A DNA stretch of 64,000 nt from Cladobotryum mycophilum (taxonomy: Eukaryota > Ascomycota > Sordariomycetes > Hypocreales > Hypocreaceae). The notes beneath the pieces are model-generated. The model did no database searches, was not told the origin of the DNA, and saw only the letters and a program-made list of their open reading frames with translations. Positions 27,401 to 40,133 of the stretch are shown here, piece by piece. The stretch spans positions 930,001-994,000 of the forward strand of contig CM071591.1 of assembly GCA_036429605.1 (NCBI GenBank), written 5' to 3'. The number at the start of each line of letters is the position of its first letter. Positions within the stretch are counted from its first letter, which is position 1. A program made the position numbers and the translations under genes.

Positions 27401-29815
27401 CTTGGAGCTGTCACATCTGACAATACGCCACCGTCTGGCGAAATGGGCTTTTTCCCTATGGCTTGCAGCCTCACAAACGCCTGGGACTTTGTGTGAACTT
27501 GGTCTGCTCTGCACGCTGAAGCGTTGAGCCCTTGTACCTTGCCAGAACCAAAACATCCATCACCCCCCTCCCCACCATCACCACCATCATTTTCTCTCCG
27601 CCACCATGACCTGTTTTTTTCTTTCCTTTTCTTTCTTTTCTTTCTCTCTTCTCGGTTTGGGCTAAACAAGTAGTAGTGACGGGACAAACTTGCGGGACAT
27701 GAAAAGCAACGAGAGAGCCGCATGAACCCACAGACGTTTGGGGAGAGAGACTGAGAGCTTATTGATAGAGAGAGTAAGAGATATGCTGCACCGCCTGGTT
27801 ACTTGCGTACTTGTAGGCAAGTCCAAGTAAACAAGATGACGCGGATAACGCCTAATTAGGAGCGATGGACTATTCAAAGCAATGCATGGTCGCAGCGAAT
27901 CTCGTTTTTGAATGATGCTACTGAAGACAAGCCCTGATGGAGCGAGCGAGCTAGCTAGCAATGAAGATGACATTCACTTTTTGTTATTGTTCAGAGTCAG
28001 GCTGTCACTCAATGACGATGTCATTACCGTTTGTTTGAAAGAAAAGAAAAAAGCCTCCAAATTAACAACAATAGATACAGGCGAAAAGTAGACGAACGGT
28101 ATTTAACTGACAATAGCTCAATGGTGGGATTATTCTATACGGGCCTCTTTGCAAGCCTCGTTTTTTTCTTCTTTGGAACTCAGCGGACAGATGCAGTTGT
28201 CCGTGAGTGAAGACACGCCCCTCGATTGGCTGATGAAGAGGGAGGGGGGGATGATCTACCATCCATGGAGAAGTTTGTTTTCTGTCTTTTGTCTTTCTTC
28301 TGCTTTCTTTGCAACACTGGCTGTAACGCGCTTCTGCAGGTACGCATTCGTCATGGCCGAGTATTTCTTTTTCTTCTTTTCTTTCTTTGTTGGTGCTGGT
28401 CTTTTTTTTGTTTGCTTTTTGCTTTGGCCCTGCTTTTCTCATTACTCCATACTGTGTGGGCTCTTGTTTTCGGCTCTTTTTTCTTCCTTTGGGTATACCA
28501 GGGTCAAAGGGCGTGGCGAGTACAAGACGTGGTGGTATGCAATGTACATACTCTCTCTATAGGCGAGAGCCGGATTATATGGGTCTGAGTTGTTTGGCGA
28601 GAGGCGGTATAGATGGATGATGGCACAAGTAGTGGTAGCAGTAGTAATAGAATGATGAGTAAAATAAAACCAAGTGGATATGACGCCGTCGTTGTGGATA
28701 TTTTTATTTTATTTTTATTATTATTATTATTATTATTCTCGGCGTGCGCGTGGGATTTAGTTTCTTTGATAAGGAAGAGAGACATGGAGAGAGACATGGA
28801 GAGGGAGAGAGAATAGGCAGAATAGAATGTATCATGGGGGTGTTTTTTTTTGGTTTACGGGCGTAAAAGTTGGGGCAGTGTTTTTTTTTGTTTGTTTGTG
28901 TTTGCCTGATTATTTGGACTGTTTTTTGAGTTTGGAACTTGTATGCTTTTGTTCTGCTTTTATTGGGGGTGGTTGTTTTTGATGACTTGTTATTTCCGGA
29001 TGGAGTGATTACGAAGAAAGAAGCCTACGTTTTTGGAGAGGAAAAAGCAAAAGTAATGGTGGATTACAATAGGTGAGAGAGAGTGAGAGTTGACTTGAGT
29101 AAGTGGGTGAACTATTGAGTTGAGTTATTGAGTCGCTGAGTGTGCGTGAGAGTGAGAGTGTGAGCAAGCCAAGTAGTAAGAAGTAGTAATGATGGTGATT
29201 ACGCATTGGATTAGGTCATGTTTTATCTGATCTCTGTATCGGGGGGGGGCATCATCATAGGGCTTGACAGCCTTTTTTTATTTTTTTTGGTTGGATGGAT
29301 GGACGTGTTCTAGAATGGGGGGCGTGTGTGTGAAGACCAGGGCAAAGAAGGTATGTAACAGGGCAAGGGTATGGATCTTGGTATATATCTTGCTTTTTTG
29401 CGCCCTGATAAAGTCGTCCCAGCTTTGTTTTGATAAGTAATCATTTAAATGTCCATTGAGAATGACTTTTGTTCTTGTGACTTTGCTCCACCGGAAGTTG
29501 ACCGTCGGGGAACTCTTTGGGGGAGAGAGAGGAAGAGAGGAGGGGGCATTGCTTATGAAGATCTTTTGTCTGTTTATGTCTCTCTCTCTCTGGCTCTGGC
29601 TCTGGCCCTCGCTCTGTCTGGCTCTCACTTTGTATTTAGCCAAGCGAGACACCAAACAACCATGGTGGATGAAACTGTAGTTAAAGCATAGAGGGGGAGT
29701 ATGAGTATGAGTATGGAGTAGGGAGTAGGAAGAAGAGGAAGAGAGTTTGTCTCGTAAGCATGTGTTACTGGAGGGCGTGTATCTATGGTATGGTATGGAT
29801 GCACAGGTATGTATG

Positions 29816-29816
<1 letters not shown>

Positions 29817-29851
<35 letters not shown>
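29817..29851. repeat. (GT)n microsatellite
   Basis: About 17 uninterrupted GT dinucleotides. Confidence 0.95.
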
Positions 29852-29852
<1 letters not shown>

Positions 29853-30976
29853 TGTCGACAAGAAAAAAAAAGAGGAGAAACATGGTAACTTTGTGGCTTC
29901 GCCAGAGACAAAAGATAGAGAGACACTGAGAGACGAAAAAAAGAGACATTTCTTGGCTAAAACATGTGCGTTGCGTTGAGGATGACGAGGAAGACAAGAA
30001 GAGAGACATGGACCAAATTTTTTTTTACTCGAGTCATGTAAACAAAAGGACTTTGAAGCCAGCCCAGCCAATCTTGGCTCAAAGAAGAGGAAAAGATTTT
30101 CACACACACTTTGTCTCTCCCTCTCCCTCTCCCTCCCTTTCTTTATTGCTACTACACCGCGTGGGAGGAGTACCAACCAACCTACGTGACGACCTACCTG
30201 CGTATCTGCGTGCGTGCGTGCCGAACATGCGTAAGTGAGTATGTTGTGTGTGTGTGGGCATGTCAGCAAAACCAAAAGGTGTCGTTAAACACCCCCCCCC
30301 CCCCCTTCCGAGAAGCGAGAGAAAAACAAGAAATCAAGGCAGAAGAAAAGCAAAAAGAAAGTAAAACGGTGAAGGAGATGGAACAAAAGGGCCACTCAGA
30401 CCTTTTGGTGATACCGGCGCGCCGCCTTCTTGTGGTCAGATCCACTTGAAAAGAGACAACCGAGATTTGGGAGGGAGGGGAGACTCTCTTCATACAACAT
30501 GATGGGGTTTATTGGGTTTGATGGGGCCTTTGCGTAGCGAGTAAGGAGATTGGTTTAGGCATCAAGACATGTGATGGGGTTGAGGAGGTGAAGGGGTTGA
30601 AGGGGTTGAAAAGAGGGAGGGCGGAGAGGCAACTAGGTGTCAATGACGTTTAGGATCTCGTGAGAATGTGGGTTATGAATATGGTTTTGTTGGGCAGTTG
30701 CTGCCTTATGGGAATGCAATCACGAACACGGATAGAGACAATGTGCGAGCGAGATCTAAGGGGACAACATCACCTTTGATCATTCCATAACCCTTTGTTG
30801 AGTGATGGTAGCCCGTAGACATACCGTTGTAGGAATAAAATACATGTGGCAAATTCGTACTGAGAAAATAAGAGTAATGTGGATGCCTTGGGCTCGTGAT
30901 GATATGTCAATAACTTGATTCTCTCTGTTTGTCAGACCCTCTCCTCGAGGTCATCACTATTGTACTCCGTATATCA

Positions 30977-31004
30977 AGAGAGAGAGAGAGAGAGAGAGAG
31001 AGAG
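30977..31004. repeat. (GA)n microsatellite
   Basis: About 14 uninterrupted dinucleotides of GA, immediately after a TACTCCGTA motif copy. Confidence 0.95.
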
Positions 31005-31168
31005 CAATAGATTCAAGAGACATCCAACTTTTATTCATTCCATTGCCTTGCCGAAACCACCTGGTATGGCAGCAGGCTCTATCACTGTCCTGTCCTGTTT
31101 ATCCACGCCAGAGTCAAAGCCCCAACGTTCTACTCGAAAGAATTAAACATCCCGGTTCATAAACCACA

Positions 31169-34100
31169 TTATGCCTCGATAGCCTCTCCCTGTGCATGCC
31201 CATTCTGTCCATTCCCAACAACCGCCGCTTCAGTCTTGACCTCGACGACATCATTCTTTAGCGACAAAGCTTCAAGCTGTTCGGTAGGAGAACCTGCTTC
31301 CACCGCAACAACTTCTTCTTTTGGCGACGACGAACCGCTTCCCTGTTCTACAAGAGGCTCTCCGCTTGTCAGACCCTTTCGGATGGCCAACACGCTGTCC
31401 ACAATCACGGCATCAATGCCCTCCTTAACTTGTCGCTGCGCATCCGTTAGCACCGACTCAACAGACTAGATCGAATCGACCAAACTTACCTGAACCATCA
31501 TCGAGTCATTATTCAACACACCGTAACTGACACACACCAAACCTTGTTCCTTCACAACCCTCACCAACCGGGGACTGTTCACAAACGGCTCTACCGCAGA
31601 GACAATACCCAACAAGTTCCACCTACTGGCAAAACGGATTGCCTCTTGTAGGGAAGAAGCGCGGATGTCGCCGACCTTGGAACACCCCGCATCACTCAGG
31701 AACAAGATTGGTATAGAAGGTTGCTTGAAGCTGAGACACAAGCAGATATCCGGGTTGAAGGAAGAAAAGATAATGTGTCGCTTGCCGGCTAGGTCGTACA
31801 CCTTCTCGAGCACCGTATCAACAAAGGAGTTGAGTTCGACTGCATACGTATCCATCTCATGCTCTTCACTCTCATGAAGCATAGGGTACTTCATCTCAAT
31901 GTTAAAGCCAATGTGCTCCGGCAACTTGCGGAACAAGTCCTCCAGCGTAGCAAAAGGAGCCTGGATGAAATTGCCTCTCGAATTGGCCTTGTATCCCTTG
32001 TTCTTGAAATCCCTAGTGTGCTTCATGCGCTCTTCCATTTCCTGTAGACCAGTGCCGGCGTAGCCCATGGACTGCGAACGCTTGGGCGCGAAACTGCTGC
32101 TTCGCACGCGACTGTTGGGCGAATGAGTGTTGTGCTTGGATCCATTCGAGCGCTCCTGGGACCTCCTAGTGTCCGAGTTGATGTGCAAGAATTGTTCCAG
32201 AGTAAGAGTGTGTACGGGGGCATCGATACCAGTCTCGCTGACGAGGAAGTCGTGATAGATGACGGGGACGTGATCCTTGGTGAGTTGTACATCAAACTCA
32301 ACATACTGAGCACCAAGATTGGCTGCGGCAATGAAGGATGGCAGGGTGTTCTCGCCAAGTTGCAGAGACTTGTTGGATGTCTGGTTCTTGCCCAGACCGC
32401 GATGGCCAATCAGCATGGTTGACGACAGCTTCTTCCAGTATGTTTGAGTCGAGGTGATTTCCATGTTGGGGTGGTGGAATGGCGTAATGACGAGAAAGTT
32501 GAAGTTGACAGTTCCAATAACTTCCAGACTGCTGCTCATGATTGGAACACAGACGTCTCCTTGGAGATTCATACGTCCGGAGCCCAAGTTGGGCTTAATA
32601 GAAGACATGAGCGCAACGGCACGGCTAATCTTGTTCTTCTCACTTCCGGAATAAGTCGGCACAATATCGAAGAGCAGCTTAACCTTGGTCGCATCTGTTG
32701 TCTTGAAGACGATTGGCTCTGTAGCAATGCTCTCGTGGACGGGAAGATCAACAATGGTTGGCTCGCCCTGGGCTCCAACAGCGGTGACCACAACTGAGAG
32801 CGCAGTGTCAAGCTGCGTGTTATGGGCCTCCGCAAGAGGAACACTGTCGAGAGTCACTGCATCGGTGCTCTTCCTCATATCCATAGATCCAAGACTGACC
32901 AGGACCAGACTCTCATTGGTAAGGTAACGATGACCAAAAGACTTGACAAGTTCGGCAGGACGAGGAAGAGGATTCGTTCCGTTGGACCGTCGTCCGTCAA
33001 TGGATGAATTCTCAGTGGGGTTCAACGGAGGAGACGCAGTCAGAACCCTAGCCGCGACCTCTTCCTCATTCGTATGATGCGCAAGTAATCGTGCAATCTC
33101 CATGTGGCCTCGCAAAGCCGCATGCTCCCTTGCGGCCCAGCCAGAAGCATCCGGTTTTGATACATCTGCACCAGCGTCGACAAGGAGCTGGACAACAGAG
33201 AGAGAGCCGTCCACGGCAGCAACATGGAGGGGTGTCCAGGAATAGCTCTTTTCGGCAATCTCAATATCCGCCTTTTGGGACTCGCTACCTTCCAAAATGA
33301 CACGAGCGCAGTCAGCGTGGCCGAACCTGGCAGCCACGTGAAGAGCGGTTTCGCCAGTTTTGTCAGTCCAGTTGATATCAACACCAGCATCAACAAGCAT
33401 CTTGACAATGACGGTATAATTGGACTTGGTAGCCAAAGCAAGAACAGCACCAGACTTGGGAATGGTCTTTCGGATCTGAATCTTGGCCTCGCTGCTTCCC
33501 TGCCAGTTCTCGCCTTGAAGCAAGGCCTGTGTTGTGAGGGGATGGCCACCAATGACACTGAGATGGAGCGGTGCATAGCCATCGCTGTCCTGCCATTCAG
33601 GCGCGTCGATGCCGTCTTTGGCATCAAACTGGTTCCAATCTTGCATCCTTGCCATGATAATCTGGCAGACAACGACAAAGCCAAATTGAGCGGCATAATG
33701 AAGCGGCAGCCGTCCCATCGAGTCTCGGCCCTGAAGAGCTACTCGTTGCTCGGGCTTCATGTTGTTGAGCAGGTACTCGAGGATCTGCACCGCCTCATCA
33801 CCCTTGTTCAGAAGAGTGGACTCCTTTTCGTTGATGGCCTTCAACGGAACGGTTGACGAAACCGCCGGTTGAAGGTGTCTCTTGCTAAACTGCGTGCCTG
33901 CGGTCACTGGGTATCCGTTTGCATCCATATCCGCAGGGGCAGATTTGGCACGGCCAATGTGAATGACGAGTCGGTGGATACAGTTACGGCCATTGATATC
34001 CTCGGGCTCGTCAAGCGCCTTGACATTTTGGAGAAGAAAAGCGATGGATGCCTTGGATCGCGCTGAAATGGATCGCTGCAAGAGGTTGAGCAACAAAGAC

Positions 34101-34962
34101 TGGGATGACGGCTCCGAAGTCACAACGTTGGCATCATCCAATCCAGATTTGAGCGCCGCGATATCGTCATTTCTGACGGCCTGATCCAGAATGTCGAGCT
34201 GGACCTGTGGCAGATGAGAAAACGCCTTGGCCGATGCTCTGCCCAGTGAGCGGGTAGACCGATCCGACATGGAATCATCAACATTCTGGGCATCTCCAAG
34301 GGCGGAGAGCCATCGGTTGATCTCACTAAGCAGCCTCGTGACGTTTCCATCCTTAGCAAAGGGCTTGGTGTCGACTTTTGTGGACATGTATTGATGCTGC
34401 GAGGCAATGCTGGGTACCTTTTTGTCGGCCTTTTTGGTTATCTTGAGGAAACCCCTGCGGTTAATTTCACCAAACCACTGCAAGTTTCTTAACTGACTTC
34501 TCAGCTCCAAGAGCGCGCCCATGACCTCCTCAATCTCATCGTCATCAAGGGTGTTTACGACATCCGGGACGCGGCCATAGCGGTTCTGTAAAAGATTCAC
34601 ACGTCGACAAGCCTCTGCATATTTCTTGTTGTAAAACGAGTCGACATCTTCCAGGTTACGATCGAGGGCGAAGAAGAGCTCTGCATCGGCGAGTTAGGTG
34701 AAAAGGGCTCCAGCCCAGCGTGACTACGAGGGCATCCCACCTGCAGTATCTACATCCTCTCCGTTCCGGGCCTTTTCCGAAGCGGCCTTGACCAGTTTCT
34801 TGAGGCCCTTGTAGTTGATATATGAGGCCGCCCACTCGGGGACCTGATTTCGGGGAAGACTTGAAGAGGAAACCTGTCTCAGCGATTCTGTCCGCCCTTG
34901 GGGTGGCGGTGGGACGGGGGAGCGAAATGACTCCAGAAAACTCACTTTCGGCCAAATTTCAT
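31169..34962 (-). CDS. nuc-2: SPX-ankyrin-GDPD phosphate-signalling protein (NUC-2/Pho81 type)
   Basis: Exons are 34946-34962, 34741-34859, 31490-34680 and 31169-31435 (1197 aa); phases join exactly. The N-terminus MKFGRNLPRNQVPEW opens an SPX domain (about residues 1-150), which binds inositol pyrophosphates. Ankyrin repeats cover about 272-582 (for example GETALHVAARFGHADC). A glycerophosphodiester phosphodiesterase-type domain covers about 800-1140 with the HRG motif (His805), VEFDV (Glu840) and YHDF (His855). This order and length match Neurospora NUC-2 and yeast Pho81, which inhibit the cyclin-CDK pair that represses phosphate-starvation genes. The last intron is best read as 54 nt with a GCTAACG branch site, excluding an earlier acceptor that would give a 33-nt intron. 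The C-terminal tail after the domain is Glu/Val-rich and low in complexity. Whether the GDPD site is active is not known from sequence alone. Confidence 0.93.
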
Positions 34963-36754
34963 GATATCAGTATGAAATGATCCAACCGTGGCAAGTTTCT
35001 ACGTTGGAGATGTTTTAGGTGTCACAGGTTGAGTAGATGGTAGACGGTATTTGGTCGATGGGCGTAAGTGGCGGTCTTGGTACCAAACCCAGCTTGTTTT
35101 TGTTTGGTGGTGAGGCAAGCTGCCGCCTTTTTGTGCAAAAACACGATAAAAAAAGAGTGAATTGAGAGATGAGGGTCTTTTGGAGATTGAAGAAGGACGA
35201 GAGATGGACGGCCTCTAAATATAAATCATCAAAGTATCAAAAAGAAGACGAACAAATAAAAAAGAGACCGACAAGAGACACCAATCAAAGTACCGAGGCG
35301 ATCGCGTAATCCAAGCGGATGGTTGTTCCGCAAATCTGTACACTCGTACAGTGTGTGTGGTAAGTTGGTACCTTGTGTGTCTGTCTATCAGGCACCTCTT
35401 TTTCTTTGTTCGACGACGATCCCTTATCTGGGGCCGTTAATTGTACTTGGTAGGTGATCGTGAAATAAGTGCCAACTTTGCCAAGCGTCCGGGGTTCGTA
35501 GTCACACTGACCAAAAAGTCCGGAAGAGGGGAGAGAGAGAGGCGGAGGAGGCAGGTCGGCAGAGCAGTATGCATGCAGGTTACAGGTAGAAAGAAGCAAG
35601 TAACACGCCAATATTGGTTTAATATTAGCAACAGTGGTCTGCTCTGCTCTTCTGCCTGGCAAATAAGACAACGGGAATGGATATCAAATAAAATAAGCAG
35701 AGGTCACGAGCGAGAGAGGATGGATGCTCATTGACTCGCTGCAAAAAAATCTGTGAGGCGGGAAGAAGAGGAGCAGGCGACGACGAAGACGATGATGATG
35801 ATGATGATGGTGATGAATTTTCTTCACTCCCTCTTTCCCGATTGGATTTCTCTCAATTTCTCCACTTGAAGAAATTTCCCGCCCAGGGCACTTTTACTGC
35901 CCTGCATTGAAATGCATTGCAGCGGTAAGTCGTATGGATCCCGTTATCAAAAGACTCAAAGACCCTGAATCCTTGAACATTTTTTTTTCACTGTTGGGCG
36001 AGGGGATAGAGAGAGAGAGAGAGAAAAAAAAGGACACAATCTTAGTGTCGAACCCTTGAAGCACATGGGCCATTTGAGTGGACACGCTTGACTCCGCGTG
36101 ACTCCTCTTGGCGTCGTTTAACATTCCGGCATTGCCGCCCTTGCTCCTGCCTGTTCCTTTTACGGCACTGGCCTGCCTTGTCCAACCACTATCCATCCAA
36201 CCACAGGCTATTCAACCGCTGTCTTACCGTTAATCCAGAGCTTAATTTACAGTGAGTTGAGACACTGTAAGGAACACTAGGCCCCCGAACACCTCCATCA
36301 TGTCAGCGCTGTAGCACTGTAACGCTCATCATGTACATCAATACGGGTACCTCTTCAGAACCCTGCAGGCCACTTCAGCCCCCACCAAGCATCCATGGAT
36401 CCATCCATGGATCTATCTGCACATCCTTAGGATTGCTGGATTACAGATCAGCCCCCCAAAAAGATACATCCATTCATTCTCATCATCCATTCAGTCTCAG
36501 CATCCCATCATCCCATCACCAGATCATTTCCTATTTTGTGCGTTCTTGTAAAATAATTTTTCATCTCATTCGTACAGAATCGTTCATACGTAATTGCGTA
36601 GAATCTATAATCCCGCACACAATGGCTACCGTAATGTTGGTATCAATGCATATCTATATGTACAGTACATGTGGTACAAGGGATCTTGGTACTAAAATTA
36701 ATCCCTTTTACCAGATCCCCTCCCTCATCTCCGCGCCTGGGGGTCTTATTGATC
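34963..36754. other. Intergenic, NUC-2-like promoter and 3' side of the PPR gene
   Basis: The stretch of 1.8 kb contains a GAT run (35,789-35,816), a GA-rich run near 36,007-36,027 and no convincing coding frame. It should hold the promoter of the NUC-2-like gene and the 3' UTR of the PPR gene, both on the minus strand. Confidence 0.55.
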
Positions 36755-38922
36755 CTATGACGCTTCGGCGCACACCGCTGCTCGATCCCTGGACACTGGC
36801 CAGGTCAACAACGGTCGGGGTCTCGATCCCGTCTCCAGTCTTGGCTCCTCTTCATTTTCCAAGCTGCTCGTTTGGTTTTGTGTCCGTGTCGACTCCGCAT
36901 TTGCGTGTGACTCTCCCTTCTCATGTGACCTCTTGCTCTCCGATATCGTGTCCAGGGATAATGATAATCGAGACCTCGTCTCCAACGCACTTGGGTCATC
37001 AATTGACATGTCCAGAGACTGCTCGGTGCTCGTCTCAAATTCCTCACATCTTTCCAATAATCCTGGTGTCGACCCCTGTCCCTGATTACTGGAGTCCGCT
37101 ATCAATGTTCTAAATTCCTGGTTTAGCTGTAGAGAACGTCGCATAGCTGAAGTTCCAATATGCCGCGCCATGGAGATGCGAAATGGGTGTGGAAAGTCGG
37201 GATATAAAAGTTTGCTCTCAATTGAGCTTGTTGTTTTCCTAACAAAGTCGACTTCCCTAGAGAGACTCTCCAGTTGCAGCAACCTGCTCTTGGAGGCATC
37301 AAACTCACTATAGAGAGCCAATGAATCCTTCCGTAGAGGCGCTTCTTCCTCTAATAGTTTTAGAAATCGCTCAAACTTGAAGTTCGATATATCAAGGTTG
37401 ATCAGCGTAAACCCACGAATAGGTTGTAATGGTCCGTTGAGACCGCAAATGTCGATCAAAACATGCATACGGCTAGCAATATAAGCTTTGCTCTCTTCGT
37501 CTCCAACTAACAGCGCTCTCTGCCATTTACCTGACGAATTTGTGAATGCGCGTACCATGCGTACTGCTGCCTTCCAGTCCATAGCATTGATGCATTCATC
37601 CATCAAATGCTTGACAATATCTATGCTCAACTTGACCCCTAGTCGCATGGACGAGACAAAGAAAGAGGCAGCTTGGTCAAACAGATTGAAGTGAAGGAGG
37701 CCGCTGATAATCTCCTCCACCAACGGCTGGTTGAGCGGGATGTGCTCCCAAACCCATTCGCCCGTGTGTGTCCGACGCTTCACATCGGCCGCCCACTTTT
37801 GAAGAAGGGGCTCTCCTCAATGTCTGTAATATGTCTTCTGCGGACCTTACCGCCAATAGTCGACTCAAGTCCCGTCAGACATGCTATGGCGCGGAGAAAT
37901 TTGCCGTGATTGTTGGTGCACTTGTAATGATTGAGAATTACCACAAATGTCGATGGGGTAGGTTGTAATAACCGTGAATGGAAGAATGATGATACAAGCG
38001 CTTCGGCAAATGTGTGATGGCCAGACTTGTTGAAGGCCACAATGAGAGTATTATAGGTATGCATGTCAGGAGGGTGAGACGAGATGAGCAGATTATAGCA
38101 AATTCTACCTATTCGCTCCTTCATGTTCATATCGGGCATTCCGATGAGTTCCCGAAGCCGTTGGTTCAGAGCAGTCGTATTCTTCTGTGCTCCGTCCGGG
38201 TCGATGGATCTAAAGGTAAAATTTGGATAGCCCTTTTTTCTCATCCGCCGAGCTTCCTCAAATGATGGACTTGGAGAAGTGCTTCTAGGGAGAAACTTTG
38301 CTCGGTCCAAGAGTTTCCGCACAACATCCTCGGCACTTATCGTCTCCATCAGCAGATGAGTTTGTTTACTGGGCTCCCGATATATCATCTGCTTGTCCAA
38401 CTCTTCTGACATGATTGCACGCTCGAGTCGCTCGTAGTCCGTTTGTCTTGCCGCACCAAAGGATGCCTCGCTGGGACAACCATAGTAGTCCCGTTTGAGA
38501 CGCTCTATCAAGTCAGATGTGCTTATCGTGGCCGGCCTATGGATTTCTTTCATAAAAGGTCGGTTGTTATATATAATCTTTAGACTTTTCCATAGCGCAT
38601 CCATCTGCTGCAAGGTGAGATTCTGTGGCTTCGAGTCGACATCGTTGCTACTTGTCGAGCGTTGTTCTTGTAGGTCGGCAAGGTCCTGTCGAGCTTCCTC
38701 CAATTGACGGTCCAGTTCCTGTCTCCTATTATCCTTCCTAATGGCATCTACCAAAGCTGCCGTCGCAAAAACCGAGCTATAGCATGCTGTAAACGTTTCG
38801 GCAAATGTTGGCCTTCGTCGAGTCGTCGCCGTCGCCCTTCTGCCCAAAGCCTCAACGGCAGTACTGCAGCCCCTGCAGCCGCAGCGATGGGCCTGTCCGG
38901 CCCTGGACCAGAGTGACTGCAT
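36755..38922 (-). CDS. Mitochondrial pentatricopeptide-repeat (PPR) protein, with one frameshift
   Basis: The reading starts at ATG 38922 (MQSLWSRAGQAHRCGCRG, Arg/Cys-rich and presequence-like) and runs about 372 codons, then must move to another frame to reach the stop at 36755; with one extra base the protein is 722 aa. A coiled-coil-like segment (EEARQDLADLQEQ) follows the presequence. A PPR-like helical pair is visible at DMHTYNTLIVAFNKSGHHTF. PPR proteins bind organellar RNA, so a role in mitochondrial RNA processing or translation is expected. The break lies at a C4 run (37,807-37,810, G on the plus strand); one more C restores a continuous sense frame through LLQKWAADVKRR. A GTAAGG donor 30 nt upstream with an AG 35-38 nt later would be an alternative, but that intron would be shorter than any other here. 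The last ~100 residues are Ser/Glu-rich. Confidence 0.8.
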
Positions 38923-39196
38923 CACCCCGGCATTGGCGGACTGCGGAACACTTTTTTCGAGGTGGTTTGGTGTTGGCGAACCTCAATTGGTATCGACGTC
39001 AGTATCCGGAACCGCAAAATTGAAACATGCTGCAGTTGCCGAAATGGCTCGATACCAATCACGTGATGCGTCATGATCCCCCACCAACAGCACAAGCTAT
39101 TGTCCACTCTTACACCCGCAATAGAGCCCAAAGGCAAAGAATAACAAGAGTTTTATCTACTATTTCGAGTGATATTACTCATCACACTATTTCAAC
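38923..39196. promoter_or_regulatory. Divergent promoter region between the PPR gene and the CZIB-like gene
   Basis: Only 274 bp separate two divergent start codons, so both promoters must lie here or overlap neighbouring sequence. It contains a CACGTGATG-like word near 39,059. No TATA box stands out. Confidence 0.5.
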
Positions 39197-39909
39197 ATGT
39201 TCACATTAACTCTGAAGGCGGAACTCACAGGGTATGTTCTACCTTTACAAGCAAGCCCTATTACCCCTCCATTTGTTCAAAATTAACAAACTCAAAGAGT
39301 GACCAACCTGCGACCAAGTGATTCTGAAGAGAATCCATTCTGGTACATGTTCAAAGTTCAATGTACATCCTGTCGGGAGACCCATGACAACTATATTGGA
39401 GTGAACCGCTTTGTGAGTTTGGTTGGTTTGTTTTCTGAAAGCTGTGGACTTATACATGTTGTCTTAAGGAAAACAATGAGATGAGTGGGAGTCGAGGCGA
39501 GGCAAACTTTGTCTGGAAATGCAAGAATTGCAAGGTATGATCTAAGGACTCTGAATATGAACATGACCAACATCATCGGGTAGAGAGAATCATCTGCCAC
39601 TATCAAGACTGCTCCGAAGGGGTACGAACAGGGAGAGCCTCCCAAGGCTCAGAAGCTGATCGAATTCGACTGCCGTGGGCTGGAATTCACCGAGTTCAAA
39701 TCAGAGGTGAGTCTCTACACAACCTAATTATTAACATGTCGGCTAATATTTTGTCTTTCTTCTAGGGCGAGTGGTTGGCTGAGGGTATTGACTCCAACAC
39801 AAAGTTTACAGAAATCGACCTGACAGACGGAGAGTGGTTTGACTACGACGACAAAGCTGGCGAAGAAGTCAGCATCAAAGAAATTACTTGGGAGATTAAG
39901 AGAGCATAG
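39197..39909 (+). CDS. DUF866/CZIB-type CXXC zinc-binding protein (5 exons)
   Basis: Exons are 39197-39231, 39298-39412, 39469-39534, 39584-39706 and 39766-39909 (160 aa, the family's usual length). All introns are GT-AG and 49-66 nt long. Two CXXC pairs, Cys34/Cys37 and Cys68/Cys71, form the expected zinc site. The C-terminus has the conserved acidic stretch ending in the WFDYDDKA region. The family (UPF0587; yeast YCR090C, human CZIB) is widely conserved in eukaryotes but its biochemical role is not established. The gene shares a short promoter with the divergent PPR gene. None of the exons alone is long, which explains why it is easily missed. Confidence 0.93.
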
Positions 39910-40133
39910 AGGGTTACGGTATAGAGAAATAATAAATGATCGACTCATAGCTCATGGCGCAACTCGCTCGCCCGTCGTAGTGAGCATACAGGGTAGTTGT
40001 ATGAATAAACATGCACACCGTGTATGGCGTCCAACTGCCCCACATCTATTCTGTAATTGCAAGCTTCAAACTTCTCCTGTTAAAACTCACATCATTCAAC
40101 CAGATAGCGAATCTGCCCCATCGGCTCTAAGCC

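Larger units (their letters stand above)
24901..31168. other. Gene-free region rich in simple repeats, downstream of the NUC-2-like gene
   Basis: About 6.3 kb with no supportable gene. Composition becomes strongly strand-asymmetric (T/G-rich runs on the plus strand at 28,350-29,000; GA/CT stretches elsewhere). Repeats include GACGA at 25,900-25,920, CTGGC near 26,880, AGC/AGT near 27,155-27,195, TTA at 28,716-28,737, GT at 29,817-29,851, a run of 14 C at 30,292-30,305 and GA at 30,977-31,004. The longest open frame (29,278-30,009 minus) is a by-product of repeats. Confidence 0.55.

Noticed and set aside
29278..30009. 243-codon open frame on the minus strand
   Set aside because: It is built from the GT, GA and CT repeats (poly His-Thr, Ser and Leu runs) and has no domain or intron structure.
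31436..31489. Shorter 33-nt or 24-nt readings of the last intron in the NUC-2-like gene
   Set aside because: They are below the usual minimum; the 54-nt reading has a perfect GCTAAC branch site and gives a GDPD-like continuation.
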